Below, one piece after another: positions 7,240-16,186 of a stretch of 64,000 nucleotides of DNA. The stretch is from Peribacillus sp044761665 (lineage in GTDB: Bacteria > Bacillota > Bacilli > Bacillales > DSM-1321). Under the pieces are notes generated by a model, which was not told the origin of the DNA, ran no database searches, and was given only the letters and a program-made list of their open reading frames with translations. Positions within the stretch are counted from its first letter, which is position 1. Every line of letters begins with the position of its first letter. The position numbers were made by a program, and so were the translations under genes. The DNA lies in contig NZ_JBIWCW010000002.1 in NCBI RefSeq assembly GCF_044761665.1, forward strand, positions 540,544 to 604,543, given 5' to 3'.

Positions 7240-10200
7240 ATGTCGTTCAAGTCGAAAATGCTAGTCCCTGCCCTTGCTGTCAGCTTAATTACAGCACCAT
7301 TTGCCCTGCCGGTGGATGCATCCGCGAAAGGAGACGTCAAAGCGAAATCGTTTGCATTATCTTCTCCTTCCGTAAGTTACACAAACGGGGCAAAAGCCAC
7401 TGTGACCGTTACACCCAAAAAGGGTCATAAGGGAAAAGAAGCCGTTGTCTTTCAATTAATGAATGGGTCAAAAGTCGTTTCTCAATCAGCTGTAGAAACC
7501 GACATCAAAACAGCACAAAAGTTTTCCGCTCACTTCAACACGTACAAGTCTGGATATTGGATCAAGGTATCTGTCGTTTCCAATTATAATGGAAAAACGA
7601 GTAATTTCGGCACAAGCCTCGCCAATTCGGTTTCCGATGCCCCCTTTGAATTGAGGATCATGGAAACGACAGACATACACACCAATCTAGTAAGTTATGA
7701 TTATTACAAAAATGCCGTATCTGATACGGTAGGATTTTCCCGCACGGCTAGCTTGATCAAACAGGCAAGAAAAGAAGTCAAAAATAGCGTGTTAGTAGAT
7801 AATGGGGACCTCATTCAAGGAACACCGCTTGGTACATACAAAGCGAATATAGCCCCGCTTAAAAAGGGAGAAGTGCACCCGGTCTATAAAGCGATGAATC
7901 TACTTGATTATGATGTGGCTACATTCGGTAACCACGAATTCAACTATGGCTTACCCTATTTGGATGAAGCCATCAATGATGCGAAATTCCCCTATGTAAA
8001 TGCAAACGTTTATAAAAAAGACAAAGACAAAAATCCAAACAACGATAAAAATAAATACACGCCTTACAAGATCGTGACGAAGAAAGTGAAAGATATAAAT
8101 GGCAATGAAAAATCCGTGAAAATCGGCTATATTGGATTTGCCCCACCACAAATCATGGATTGGGATAAAACAAATCTTGAAGGAAAAGTCGTGGCCAAGG
8201 AAATCGTCGCGACAGCCAATAAATTTGTCCCTGAAATGAAGAAAAAGGGTGCAGATGTCATCGTGGCACTTACACATTCCGGTTTTAGCGGCGACGCCAA
8301 AAACACGGAGGATGTTATCTATTCATTAAGTAAAGTGGCCAATATCGATGCCATCACGTTCTCACATACTCATAAAGTCTTCCCGGCTCAAGATGAGGCA
8401 TCATTGGACAACTTGTTCAAAGACAGTCAAAACAAAGTACTTCCAGGCGTAGATAATAAAAAGGGAACGATCAATGGGGTACCAGCGGTCCAAGCAGGAT
8501 ACGGTGGAAGTAATCTGGGCATCATCGACCTTGATATTCAGAATATTAAGGGAAAATGGAAAGTCATCAACTCAGATTCTTCAACCCGGGCAATCAATGA
8601 CAAAGTAACCGGTATAAAAGCTCCTGAAGATGCGGCTGTCGTAAAAGCGGTCAAGAAAGATCACGACGCAACGGTTAAGTATGTTAACACGCCAATCGGT
8701 AAAACAACTGCACCGATCCACAGTTATTTTGCCCTTGTGCAGGATGATCCTTCTGTCCAGGTCGTGACAAGTGCACAAAAATGGTATGTTGAAAATTACC
8801 TTAAAAACAATCGACCTGAATATAAGGACTTACCGATTCTTTCAGTAGGTGCACCATTTAAGGCTGGTCGCAATGGAGTAGAGGAATACACCGATATCAA
8901 AAAAGGTGATTTAACGATTCGTAGCGCCGGCGATTTATATTTGTACGATAATACGTTAAAAGCCATCAAAATCAAAGGCTCCGTGGTCAAAGAATGGCTT
9001 GAAATGTCCGCAGGGAAATTCAATACCATCGATCCTGCAAAAACGGAGGAACAAAAATTATTGAATGACAAGTTTGCGGTCTATAACTTTGACGTGATTG
9101 ATGGCGTGACGTACCAAGTCGATGTCACGAAAGCTCCACGTTATGATGAAAAAGGTGAAAAGTTATCAGATTCAAGCAGAATCACGAACTTGAAATATGA
9201 AGGGAAAGCAGTTGATCCAGATCAAGATTTCATCGTCATAACGAATAATTATCGTGCATCAGGCGGAGGAAAATTCCCAGGCGTTAAAGGCAGTGAATAT
9301 ATTGTCGATTCCGCTGATGAAAACCGTCAGATCTTGATGGATTACATTACACAAGAGAAGGAAATCAATCCGACTGCTGATAATAACTGGTCGATTGCCC
9401 CGATTTCCGACAAGGTGAATGTTACATTTACTTCTTCACCAAAAGGTGCAGAGTATTTGAATGAAGATAGTGCCATTTCGTATACAGGAAAAACCGATGA
9501 TAAAGGTTTTGGTATCTACAAATTCAATCTAGCCAATAACAACATTCAAGTCCAATTGTTGGGCATCAATGATTTTCATGGTCAAATGGATACTACCTCT
9601 GAGTTTGGAGGAGTCAAGCAAGGGCGTGCCGATTACTTAGCTGCACACTTGAAAAAGCGTGAAGCAGAGAACCCGGAAAATACATTGTTAATTTCAGCTG
9701 GGGATGCGGTTGGTGCGAGTGCTCCCGTTTCATCCTTATTACAGGATAAACCAACCCTTCAGTTTATGAATAATTTGGGATTTGATGTAGGAACGGTAGG
9801 AAATCACGAGTTCGACAAAGGGGTCGAAACATTGATGGCCCAAATTAATGGCGGGAAGTCTCCCACTTCAGATGTCGTGTTTGATAAGCTGAACTTCCCG
9901 TATGTGGTGGCCAATGTCGTGTACAAAGACACGAAAAAGCCAATATTGGACCCATATGTGATTAAAAAAGTCGGCGGTACGGAAATCGGATTTATTGGTG
10001 TCGTCACGAATTCAACGCCACAAAAGGTAAGTCCGGCAGGCATCAAGAACGTAGAATTCATCGAGCAGGCTCCAGCCGTCAATAAAGCGGTTGATGAGCT
10101 GAAGGAAAAAGGCGTTAAATCGATTGTCGTTGTCTCACATGATCCAGGCACTGAGAAAGATGGAGTCATAACAGGAGAAGTGGCAGAACTGGCAAAAGAT

Positions 10201-11037
10201 ATCGATGATGAAGTCGATGTCATCCTGGCTGGAGATAATCATGCCAAGAATAACAGTACGGTCGATGGAAAATTAATCGTACAAGCCTACTCTTATGGAA
10301 CGGCCTTCGAGGATATTGATTTAGAAATCGATCCGAAAACAAAGGACATCGTTAAAAAATCAGCTGAAATCGTTACCGTCACTCAAGACGGAATCACACC
10401 GGATGCTGAAACAACCAAGTTCATTAACACATACTTGGATCAGTTCCCTGAGTTGAAAGCTCCACTAGGTACGACGGATGAAAAGATTTTAAGAGCGAAT
10501 GCCTATACCCAGGAAACGGCTCTAGGGAATTTAATCGCGGATTCTATGAGAGCCGATTTACAATCCGATTTCGCTTTCATGAATCCAGGTGGAATTCGTG
10601 CAGACATTCCACAAGGAGAAGTGACATATGCCGATTTGGCGAAAATTCAGCCATTCGGAAATGTCTTGGTTAAACTTGAATTGACGGGTGCTGAAGTGAA
10701 AACATTGCTGCAACAGCAGTGGGTCGTTGAAGGCAATCCGAAAACGCTACAAATCTCAGGATTGAGCTATAAGGCTGATTTCAGCAAGCCAGTTGCTGAA
10801 CGTGTCACTGAAATGAAGAAAGCTGATGGAACCCCAATCGAAGATGCTAAAACGTATACAGTGACTGTCAATGACTTCATGGCAAGCGGTGGCGACAACT
10901 ATACCGTGTTAAAAGGTAAGGAGCGCGTATTCGGACATGCTGATTTAGAAGCGTTCGTCGAATATGTGAAAAACACTTTTAAAGGTGGAAAAATCACTGC
11001 AGTTACGGAAGGTAGAATTACGAATATCAATAATTAA
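7240..11037 (+). CDS. yfkN: Secreted bifunctional 2',3'-cyclic-nucleotide phosphodiesterase / 5'-nucleotidase (YfkN type)
   Basis: This 1265-residue exported enzyme has a signal peptide (residues 1-30, ending in VDASAKG). A beta-rich module (about 35-130) precedes two complete metallophosphatase plus 5'-nucleotidase C-terminal units. The first unit starts at METTDIHTNL with GNHEFNYG and the substrate-binding end ASGGGKFPG. The second starts at LGINDFHGQM with VGNHEFDKG and ends at ASGGDNYTV. Such proteins release phosphate and nucleosides from extracellular nucleotides. Unlike the B. subtilis protein, which is about 200 residues longer, this one ends at EGRITNINN without a visible cell-wall sorting signal, so it is probably released. 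The ATG at 7240 follows GAGAGG by nine bases. Confidence 0.92.
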   Translation: MSFKSKMLVPALAVSLITAPFALPVDASAKGDVKAKSFALSSPSVSYTNGAKATVTVTPKKGHKGKEAVVFQLMNGSKVVSQSAVETDIKTAQKFSAHFNTYKSGYWIKVSVVSNYNGKTSNFGTSLANSVSDAPFELRIMETTDIHTNLVSYDYYKNAVSDTVGFSRTASLIKQARKEVKNSVLVDNGDLIQGTPLGTYKANIAPLKKGEVHPVYKAMNLLDYDVATFGNHEFNYGLPYLDEAINDAKFPYVNANVYKKDKDKNPNNDKNKYTPYKIVTKKVKDINGNEKSVKIGYIGFAPPQIMDWDKTNLEGKVVAKEIVATANKFVPEMKKKGADVIVALTHSGFSGDAKNTEDVIYSLSKVANIDAITFSHTHKVFPAQDEASLDNLFKDSQNKVLPGVDNKKGTINGVPAVQAGYGGSNLGIIDLDIQNIKGKWKVINSDSSTRAINDKVTGIKAPEDAAVVKAVKKDHDATVKYVNTPIGKTTAPIHSYFALVQDDPSVQVVTSAQKWYVENYLKNNRPEYKDLPILSVGAPFKAGRNGVEEYTDIKKGDLTIRSAGDLYLYDNTLKAIKIKGSVVKEWLEMSAGKFNTIDPAKTEEQKLLNDKFAVYNFDVIDGVTYQVDVTKAPRYDEKGEKLSDSSRITNLKYEGKAVDPDQDFIVITNNYRASGGGKFPGVKGSEYIVDSADENRQILMDYITQEKEINPTADNNWSIAPISDKVNVTFTSSPKGAEYLNEDSAISYTGKTDDKGFGIYKFNLANNNIQVQLLGINDFHGQMDTTSEFGGVKQGRADYLAAHLKKREAENPENTLLISAGDAVGASAPVSSLLQDKPTLQFMNNLGFDVGTVGNHEFDKGVETLMAQINGGKSPTSDVVFDKLNFPYVVANVVYKDTKKPILDPYVIKKVGGTEIGFIGVVTNSTPQKVSPAGIKNVEFIEQAPAVNKAVDELKEKGVKSIVVVSHDPGTEKDGVITGEVAELAKDIDDEVDVILAGDNHAKNNSTVDGKLIVQAYSYGTAFEDIDLEIDPKTKDIVKKSAEIVTVTQDGITPDAETTKFINTYLDQFPELKAPLGTTDEKILRANAYTQETALGNLIADSMRADLQSDFAFMNPGGIRADIPQGEVTYADLAKIQPFGNVLVKLELTGAEVKTLLQQQWVVEGNPKTLQISGLSYKADFSKPVAERVTEMKKADGTPIEDAKTYTVTVNDFMASGGDNYTVLKGKERVFGHADLEAFVEYVKNTFKGGKITAVTEGRITNINN

Positions 11038-11046
11038 AAGAGCCTA

Positions 11047-11093
11047 ATCGGTCAATTTTGGGATATATCGGTCAACATGAGTTTTTATCGGTC
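11047..11093. repeat. Three ATCGGTC repeats at an exact 20-bp period
   Basis: ATCGGTCA (11047), ATCGGTCA (11067) and ATCGGTC (11087) lie on one strand at exactly 20-bp intervals, between the yfkN-type stop codon and the convergent terminator. No role is evident. Confidence 0.6.
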
Positions 11094-11101
11094 GGTTCAA
11101 A

Positions 11102-11132
11102 AAAGGAGCGTTCCGACATGGAACGCTCTCTT
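11102..11132. terminator. Bidirectional terminator between yfkN-type gene and tspO-type gene
   Basis: A perfect 9-bp stem (GAGCGTTCC and GGAACGCTC) has a strong T-run on the minus strand and a weaker TCTTTC on the plus strand, serving convergent genes. Confidence 0.8.
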
Positions 11133-11138
11133 TCATTA

Positions 11139-11597
11139 TCAGTTATTTTTAAACATGGAATAGTTAAGGCCTAAAGCGAATGTCACCCAGCCAATATAAG
11201 GGACCATAGCGAGGCCAGCTGTACGATCAATGCTGTAAAACTCGAAGGCCGTCAAAGTAATCAGCGTCAATAAGACAGCCATTTCAATGAAAGCTGTTCC
11301 GCGCAAGCCCCATCTGAAGAATAGAAAAGACCATAAAAAGTTCAGACCAAGTTGAGTGTCATAAAGAAGTTCAGGTGACTGGGTATTCTTTTCTTTTGCG
11401 GATATACGGTACTTTGCAATTCCCATGACGGTATAAAGGCCTGTCCAAGCGACGGGGAAAACCCAGGAGGGGGGAGCGAATGAAGGTTTCTTAAGATCAT
11501 TATAAATTTCTTTGGAGTTCCTTGTGGCAAGTGCGCCAACAATGGAACCTCCTACAACAGGAATCAAAACACTCTTGGCTAATTTTCGATAATCCAT
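11139..11597 (-). CDS. TspO/MBR family tryptophan-rich sensory protein
   Basis: This 152-residue membrane protein has the five-helix TspO/MBR fold. Recognisable pieces are KPSFAPPSWVFPVAWTGLY (first loop and helix 2), QLGLNFLWSFLFFRWG and the final YIGWVTFALGLNYSMF. TspO proteins bind porphyrins and, in Bacillus, can degrade protoporphyrin IX. The ATG at 11597 follows GGTGGAG by six bases; the longer open frame upstream has no supporting ribosome binding site. It is divergent from the next acetyltransferase gene. Confidence 0.88.
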   Translation of the reverse strand: MDYRKLAKSVLIPVVGGSIVGALATRNSKEIYNDLKKPSFAPPSWVFPVAWTGLYTVMGIAKYRISAKEKNTQSPELLYDTQLGLNFLWSFLFFRWGLRGTAFIEMAVLLTLITLTAFEFYSIDRTAGLAMVPYIGWVTFALGLNYSMFKNN

Positions 11598-11754
11598 ATG
11601 TTTCTCCACCATCTTTCTACATAATTTGGTTATTGTTATACCATTGCCTTTAATCACCCAAATAAAACATTTAAATGGGCTAGCAAGTGTAAGGTTGGTC
11701 CATTTCATTGTCAGAGTGGGAGGCACGACTCTTAATAGGAAGAAGGTGTTTGGA

Positions 11755-12231
11755 ATGAATCCAAGTAATGAATTTAATGTGACTAGGGCCTCTATTGATG
11801 ATACGGAACAGATAATTGGTTTGCGATTAGCACTTTTAACAGAACTAGGTGAGATAAAAACCATAGAAGAGAAAAATCTTATGGAAATATCAACAAGAGA
11901 GTATTTACAAAAAGCTCTTTCAAACAATGAATTTATATCCTATATGGCAAAAACCGATGGAAAAGCAGTAAGTGTCAGTGGAGTGGTTTTATTTAATAGA
12001 CCGCCCTATTTAGAAAATCTGAAAGGGATTGAAGCCTACATACTTAATATGTATACAATCCCGGAGTATCGAGGATATGGACTGGCGAGACGTTTACTTG
12101 AACATTGTATAAATGAAAGTAAAAAAAATAATGTTAAACGGATTTGGCTGCATTCCTCCGAAAATGGGAAACATCTATACGATAAGATGGGTTTTACCGA
12201 AAAAGGTTGTGAAATGGAATTATTTCTTTGA
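11755..12231 (+). CDS. GNAT family N-acetyltransferase
   Basis: The 158-residue protein is a single GNAT domain. The acetyl-CoA loop reads TIPEYRGYGLARRLLEHCI near residue 100, and the terminal HLYDKMGF is the usual last block. The start at 11755 is chosen because it follows AGGAAGAAGG and begins the conserved fold; 43 upstream codons in the open frame lack similarity. The substrate is unknown. It ends just before a bidirectional terminator shared with a convergent permease gene. Confidence 0.85.
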   Translation: MNPSNEFNVTRASIDDTEQIIGLRLALLTELGEIKTIEEKNLMEISTREYLQKALSNNEFISYMAKTDGKAVSVSGVVLFNRPPYLENLKGIEAYILNMYTIPEYRGYGLARRLLEHCINESKKNNVKRIWLHSSENGKHLYDKMGFTEKGCEMELFL

Positions 12232-12254
12232 ATTTTTATTGTCCGTATCATTCA

Positions 12255-12289
12255 AAAAAGGATGCCCGTATGTAATGGGCATCCTTTTT
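12255..12289. terminator. Bidirectional terminator
   Basis: AAAAAGGATGCCC and GGGCATCCTTTTT form a 13-bp stem with a 9-nt loop; both strands end in a T-run, serving the GNAT and permease genes. Confidence 0.9.
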
Positions 12290-12295
12290 GGTTCT

Positions 12296-13663
12296 TTATT
12301 TTTTTCGCTTATGTAATCCAGTGGCATAGTATAACACGACAAGCAGGATAATCCAGATTGGACCTACGATTAAAGCGATTCTTGTATCTGGAGAAAAGCC
12401 GAGAACGATCATCACGAATACGAGAAAAGCTAGTGCGAAATATGAAGTGAGCGGGAAAAACGGCATTTTGTATGCTAAGCTCTGTTTTTCTTCCAAACTC
12501 ATTTTCTTTCGTGAACAGATCTGTGTGACAAGGATGGTTCCCCACGTCCAAAGGGCTCCGAATGTCGCCACGCTTGTTACATATGTGAAGACTTTCTCAG
12601 CTTCCATATAATTCAGGTAGACGCCAAAAAGAAGAACGATGGCCGATACGATAATGGCCGTGCCTGGCACGCCATTCTTAGTGACACGGCCGAACCTTTT
12701 AGGAGATTCGCCTTGTTGCGCAAGGTTAAACAGCATTCTGCCTGTACTGAAGATTCCACTATTGCAAGAGGAAAGGGCTGCTGTCAGTACGACAAACTGG
12801 ATGATTCCTGCTGCTCCTGGAATACCGATTCTATCAAACATCATGACGAACGGACTGTCCTCCCCGGTCATTTGATCCCATGGAGTGATCGAAAGGATGA
12901 CAGTGAGAGCCAAGACATAAAAAAGCATAATCCGATAAAACACGGTGTTGATAGCCCGTTTAAGAGACTTCTCGGGGTTTTTAACTTCTCCCGCGGTCAC
13001 ACCGAGCATTTCGATGCCTAAGTAAGCAAACATAACCATTTGGAAGGAAAGGATAACGCCTGAAATCCCATTAGGGAAAAACCCACCATGTGAGAACAGA
13101 TTGCTGAATCCAATTGCGTCTCCAGCATTGCCGATACCAAAGAAAATCATTCCGAACCCTAAAACAATCATGACTATAATCGTTACAATTTTAATCAATG
13201 AAAACCAAAACTCTAATTCACCATAAGCTTTTACGGCAAGAAAGTTAATGGTAGTCATAATCACTAGTGCTGCTAATGCCCAAGCCCATTGTGCGGTATC
13301 TGGATACCAAAACTGCATGTAAATTCCGACGGCTGTAATTTCCGCCATACATGTAGCGATCCAAAGGAACCAGTAATTCCAACCTGTTATGTATCCGGCC
13401 AAAGGACCGATAAATTCGCTTGCATAACGACTGAAGGAGCCTGCTACAGGATTTTTAATGGCCATTTCGCCTAACGCCCGCATAATCAAATAAATGATCA
13501 ATCCTCCAATGGCATAAGCTAAAATAATAGCTGGACCAGCTAATTTAATGGCTGATGCCGATCCGAGAAATAACCCCACTCCAATGGCTGCGCCAAGGGA
13601 CATTAATGCGATGTGTCTTTCTTCCAATCCTCTATGTAATTGAGAATCTTTGGAGTTTTGCAT
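12296..13663 (-). CDS. Amino acid permease (APC superfamily, ProY-like)
   Basis: The 455-residue protein has about twelve membrane helices and the amino-acid/proton symporter signature of the AAT family. Landmarks are GLEERHIALMSLGAAIGVGL (helix 1), GPLAGYITGWNYWFLW (helix 3) and VTAGEVKNPEKSLKRAIN (loop after helix 6). The pattern is closest to ProY, YtnA and related proline/histidine permeases, but substrate cannot be fixed. The ATG at 13663 follows GAGG. A CcpA-like site lies about 150 bp upstream, suggesting carbon control. Confidence 0.88.
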   Translation of the reverse strand: MQNSKDSQLHRGLEERHIALMSLGAAIGVGLFLGSASAIKLAGPAIILAYAIGGLIIYLIMRALGEMAIKNPVAGSFSRYASEFIGPLAGYITGWNYWFLWIATCMAEITAVGIYMQFWYPDTAQWAWALAALVIMTTINFLAVKAYGELEFWFSLIKIVTIIVMIVLGFGMIFFGIGNAGDAIGFSNLFSHGGFFPNGISGVILSFQMVMFAYLGIEMLGVTAGEVKNPEKSLKRAINTVFYRIMLFYVLALTVILSITPWDQMTGEDSPFVMMFDRIGIPGAAGIIQFVVLTAALSSCNSGIFSTGRMLFNLAQQGESPKRFGRVTKNGVPGTAIIVSAIVLLFGVYLNYMEAEKVFTYVTSVATFGALWTWGTILVTQICSRKKMSLEEKQSLAYKMPFFPLTSYFALAFLVFVMIVLGFSPDTRIALIVGPIWIILLVVLYYATGLHKRKK

Positions 13664-13812
13664 AGTTTTCCTCTTTTCTATATTGGAATGTGGTTTTGAA
13701 TACTTCTACTATTTTATCACTAGTAGAGTTGAGAGCATACTATGTGTCTTTTTTTTCTCAAAATATTACAATTAAATAATATATTCTAATAGTTTGTTTG
13801 TAAAGAAAAAAA

Positions 13813-13826
13813 TGAAAACGCTTTCT
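13813..13826. promoter_or_regulatory. cre-like site (CcpA) upstream of the permease
   Basis: TGAAAACGCTTTCT matches the cre consensus TGNAARCGNWWNCA except for the last base. It lies in the 304-bp gap upstream of the permease and downstream of the endonuclease gene. Confidence 0.5.
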
Positions 13827-13929
13827 ACAAAAGGGGAATTATGTATATTCTAAAGAAATCATATAAACTGTGAATGATATTATTATATAGGTAAAACTAA
13901 TTGTTTATTTTTTCTGTTTATTTACCTTA

Positions 13930-13957
13930 AAAGAAGCCGCCCATGAAGATGGGCAGC
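13930..13957 (-). terminator. Terminator of the endonuclease gene
   Basis: On the minus strand GCTGCCCAT and ATGGGCGGC form a stem with a 4-nt loop, followed by TTCTTTT, ten bases after the endonuclease stop. Confidence 0.8.
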
Positions 13958-13967
13958 AAAGGATTCC

Positions 13968-15113
13968 TCATTCCCAGATAGAAAAAGCCCATTCGGGGTG
14001 ATCAATGAAAGGATTACGATTATGTTGGTAGTCGTTATAGATGATTTCATTCCGATTACGTTCAAACGCATCCACCGGGTCCTGTTCATGCCATTCAAGT
14101 AGAACGTCCAACTTTCCATGGTAGGGAGCAGAGCCGTTATTTACTTGATTATTCAACTCTAAATCCAATTCTCCGCTATCCCCTTCATATCGAACAGCCA
14201 TGTAAAACAGCATCCGTGCTACATCGCCTTTTACACTGTCGCGGGGTTCCCAAGAATCGGAGTCGTAATAATTCCCCTTCGCTTCGGAATGCTCGGTCCC
14301 CCCAATATCAAAGTCGAGATTATTACGCGTGCTATTGACGGAGGCATCGGTTGGCCGCAGGTGATGTAAATCGGTGCCAGCACCCATGGATGTGCCGAAT
14401 CCCCCATGGGATTTTGCCCATACATGCTCACGGTTCCAGTCGTTGACGCCTGATCCATAGGCGGTCTTTCCTTGGGAACGTCCTGTATAAAGAAGAATGA
14501 CATGATCAGAATTATTTGGGTCCTCATCGGTTTCTTGCAAAGCGCCCCAAACATTTGCGTAGGAAATTTCCGTATGCTCATCGATGATCGTATGCAGAGC
14601 ATCCTTTAGTGCACTCCCGGTTTTGCCGATAGCCGCGTCATAATAAGAAACGGTCTCAGGAATTTCAGGAGTTACTGTACTTTCGTTTTTTACCATGGCT
14701 GAAGTATCCTTCAAGCCTGCGTGAGAAAAATAGGGGGTCAGTGTTCCAGTTATGGTGATTTTTTGCCCTTTTAAAGAAGGATTCGTTTGCAATCCGAATT
14801 TAGAACGAAATGAAGAGGGAATCTGGACATATACCATATTTGATAGATTTGTTTCCTTGGCGTTATCTGAAATAGCTAACGCATAATCACTGGGATAGTT
14901 GCTGAATTCGACAACCGTGGCAGAAGTGGGTTGACCGACTACATATCCGCTGACTGTTTGAACGGAATTATTTTGGTTCGTGATAGCCTGTGTGACGGAG
15001 TAAGGAGATGATGGGCTTCCATCACCGGTAGCTGCAAAGGATGAAGCAGGAATAAAGAAAGCGAGCACAAGCATGAGGGAGACTAGAATTCTTGGTTTAC
15101 ATATGGTGTACAT
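13968..15113 (-). CDS. Secreted endonuclease I with N-terminal OB-fold-like domain
   Basis: The 381-residue protein has a signal peptide (residues 1-28, ending ASSFAATG). An N-terminal domain (about 30-145) resembles the OB-fold found in YhcR-type nucleases. The C-terminal endonuclease I domain carries WNREHVWAKSHGG, GTDLHHLRPTDASVNSTR and GDVARMLFYMAVRY, which contain the catalytic histidine and metal ligands. The family includes Bsn (YurI) and YhcR of B. subtilis, extracellular non-specific RNA/DNA nucleases. The ATG follows GGAGGAATGAC. It probably supplies nucleotides from external nucleic acids, complementing the secreted nucleotidase nearby. Confidence 0.88.
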   Translation of the reverse strand: MYTICKPRILVSLMLVLAFFIPASSFAATGDGSPSSPYSVTQAITNQNNSVQTVSGYVVGQPTSATVVEFSNYPSDYALAISDNAKETNLSNMVYVQIPSSFRSKFGLQTNPSLKGQKITITGTLTPYFSHAGLKDTSAMVKNESTVTPEIPETVSYYDAAIGKTGSALKDALHTIIDEHTEISYANVWGALQETDEDPNNSDHVILLYTGRSQGKTAYGSGVNDWNREHVWAKSHGGFGTSMGAGTDLHHLRPTDASVNSTRNNLDFDIGGTEHSEAKGNYYDSDSWEPRDSVKGDVARMLFYMAVRYEGDSGELDLELNNQVNNGSAPYHGKLDVLLEWHEQDPVDAFERNRNEIIYNDYQHNRNPFIDHPEWAFSIWE

Positions 15114-15295
15114 GTCATTCCTCCATAATCCGATTCATACCATTAACTAGCGTATGTACAGTTAAACTTAGGCGAAAACAGTGTAATCTCCTTTATGTTT
15201 ATGGAAAATGAGTGAATACAGCTAGTATGGATTAGCAGAAATTAGGGAAATAGCCCAGGAAATATCGAATGGTGTTATGGATATAGTCACAGGCA

Positions 15296-15328
15296 AAATA
15301 AAAATCGTCAGCATGTCGACTGACGATT
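15296..15328 (-). terminator. Terminator of the YvlD-type gene
   Basis: On the minus strand AATCGTCAG and CTGACGATT form a 9-bp stem followed by TTTATTTTG. Confidence 0.75.
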
Positions 15329-15332
15329 GTTC

Positions 15333-15665
15333 CTACTCTTTCTTTACGATTAAACTTTGGATGATTGTTAATAAGAATGACCCGAGTAGAGCTCCCCAAT
15401 AAGTATGAATGACGAAGCCGCTGACCACATAGGATGTAATCAGAAAAGTGAAAGCATTGATGACGAAGGAGAACAGCCCGAATGTCAGGATTGTGATCGG
15501 TAAAGTGATAAGCTGAAGAATAGGTTTAACCAACATGTTCATAATCGATAAGATGAACATTGCCAGCAAAGCTATGCCGTAAGAATCTATCGTGATGGAA
15601 TCGAGAAGCCAGTCTATGAAAAGCAATATCAATCCATTGGCAAGCAAACGCATAATTATATTCAT
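15333..15665 (-). CDS. YvlD-type small membrane protein (phage holin 4 superfamily)
   Basis: This 110-residue protein has four predicted membrane helices with short loops. The sequence SIMNMLVKPILQLITLPIT followed by GLFSFVINAFTF is characteristic of the YvlD/phage holin family 4 proteins. Chromosomal members are not phage lysis genes; in B. subtilis the yvl genes belong to the cell-envelope stress response. The ATG follows GGAGGTTTTC. No phage genes lie nearby. Confidence 0.82.
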   Translation of the reverse strand: MNIIMRLLANGLILLFIDWLLDSITIDSYGIALLAMFILSIMNMLVKPILQLITLPITILTFGLFSFVINAFTFLITSYVVSGFVIHTYWGALLGSFLLTIIQSLIVKKE

Positions 15666-16100
15666 GAAAACCTCCTAAAGCACTACTACCATCTATTATA
15701 CTAAATGACTTTATAAATCAGGTGGGAATTTGCTGAATTGGCACAAAAAATCCATAATATTTGGAGGGTTCTTTCACGGATTAGCGATGTATTAGAGTGT
15801 TACCGTAATTCACAGAAAATTCACTGATTTTTGGCGCGAATTACTATAAAATGAGAGATAACAAATCGTTTTAATTGATAAACCTCCCAATTTTACCCTC
15901 CGATATTCTCGATTACCATGATAACCCTTATGCAATTGATAAAGGTTGAACAATAGGTGGATATAAAACTTCGTGAATTATATCAATATACAGATAGTAA
16001 AAACCTCATTAACTAGCTAAACACCCATTAGAATATTAACTATTTCTCACTTTAATACCTTTTTGAGAAGAAATAATACTTAATGACGTTTATTATTATA
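15666..16100. other. AT-rich intergenic region between YvlD-type gene and catalase
   Basis: No open frame or RNA motif is convincing in this stretch. The catalase control elements lie at its right end. Confidence 0.5.
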
Positions 16101-16115
16101 TTAAAATTATTATAA
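16101..16115. promoter_or_regulatory. PerR box upstream of catalase
   Basis: TTAAAATTATTATAA matches the PerR consensus TTATAATNATTATAA at all but one defined position. It lies just upstream of a candidate -35 (TTGATT, 16123-16128), as expected for peroxide-inducible repression. Confidence 0.8.
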
Positions 16116-16186
16116 ATAAGTATTGATTTTTTTCTAAGAAACTATATTATTATATATATTAAAACTTATGAAGAGGTGGTTCATTT

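Noticed and set aside
15333..15665. Holin-like gene as a sign of a prophage
   Set aside because: The protein belongs to the chromosomal YvlD group and no other phage gene is near.
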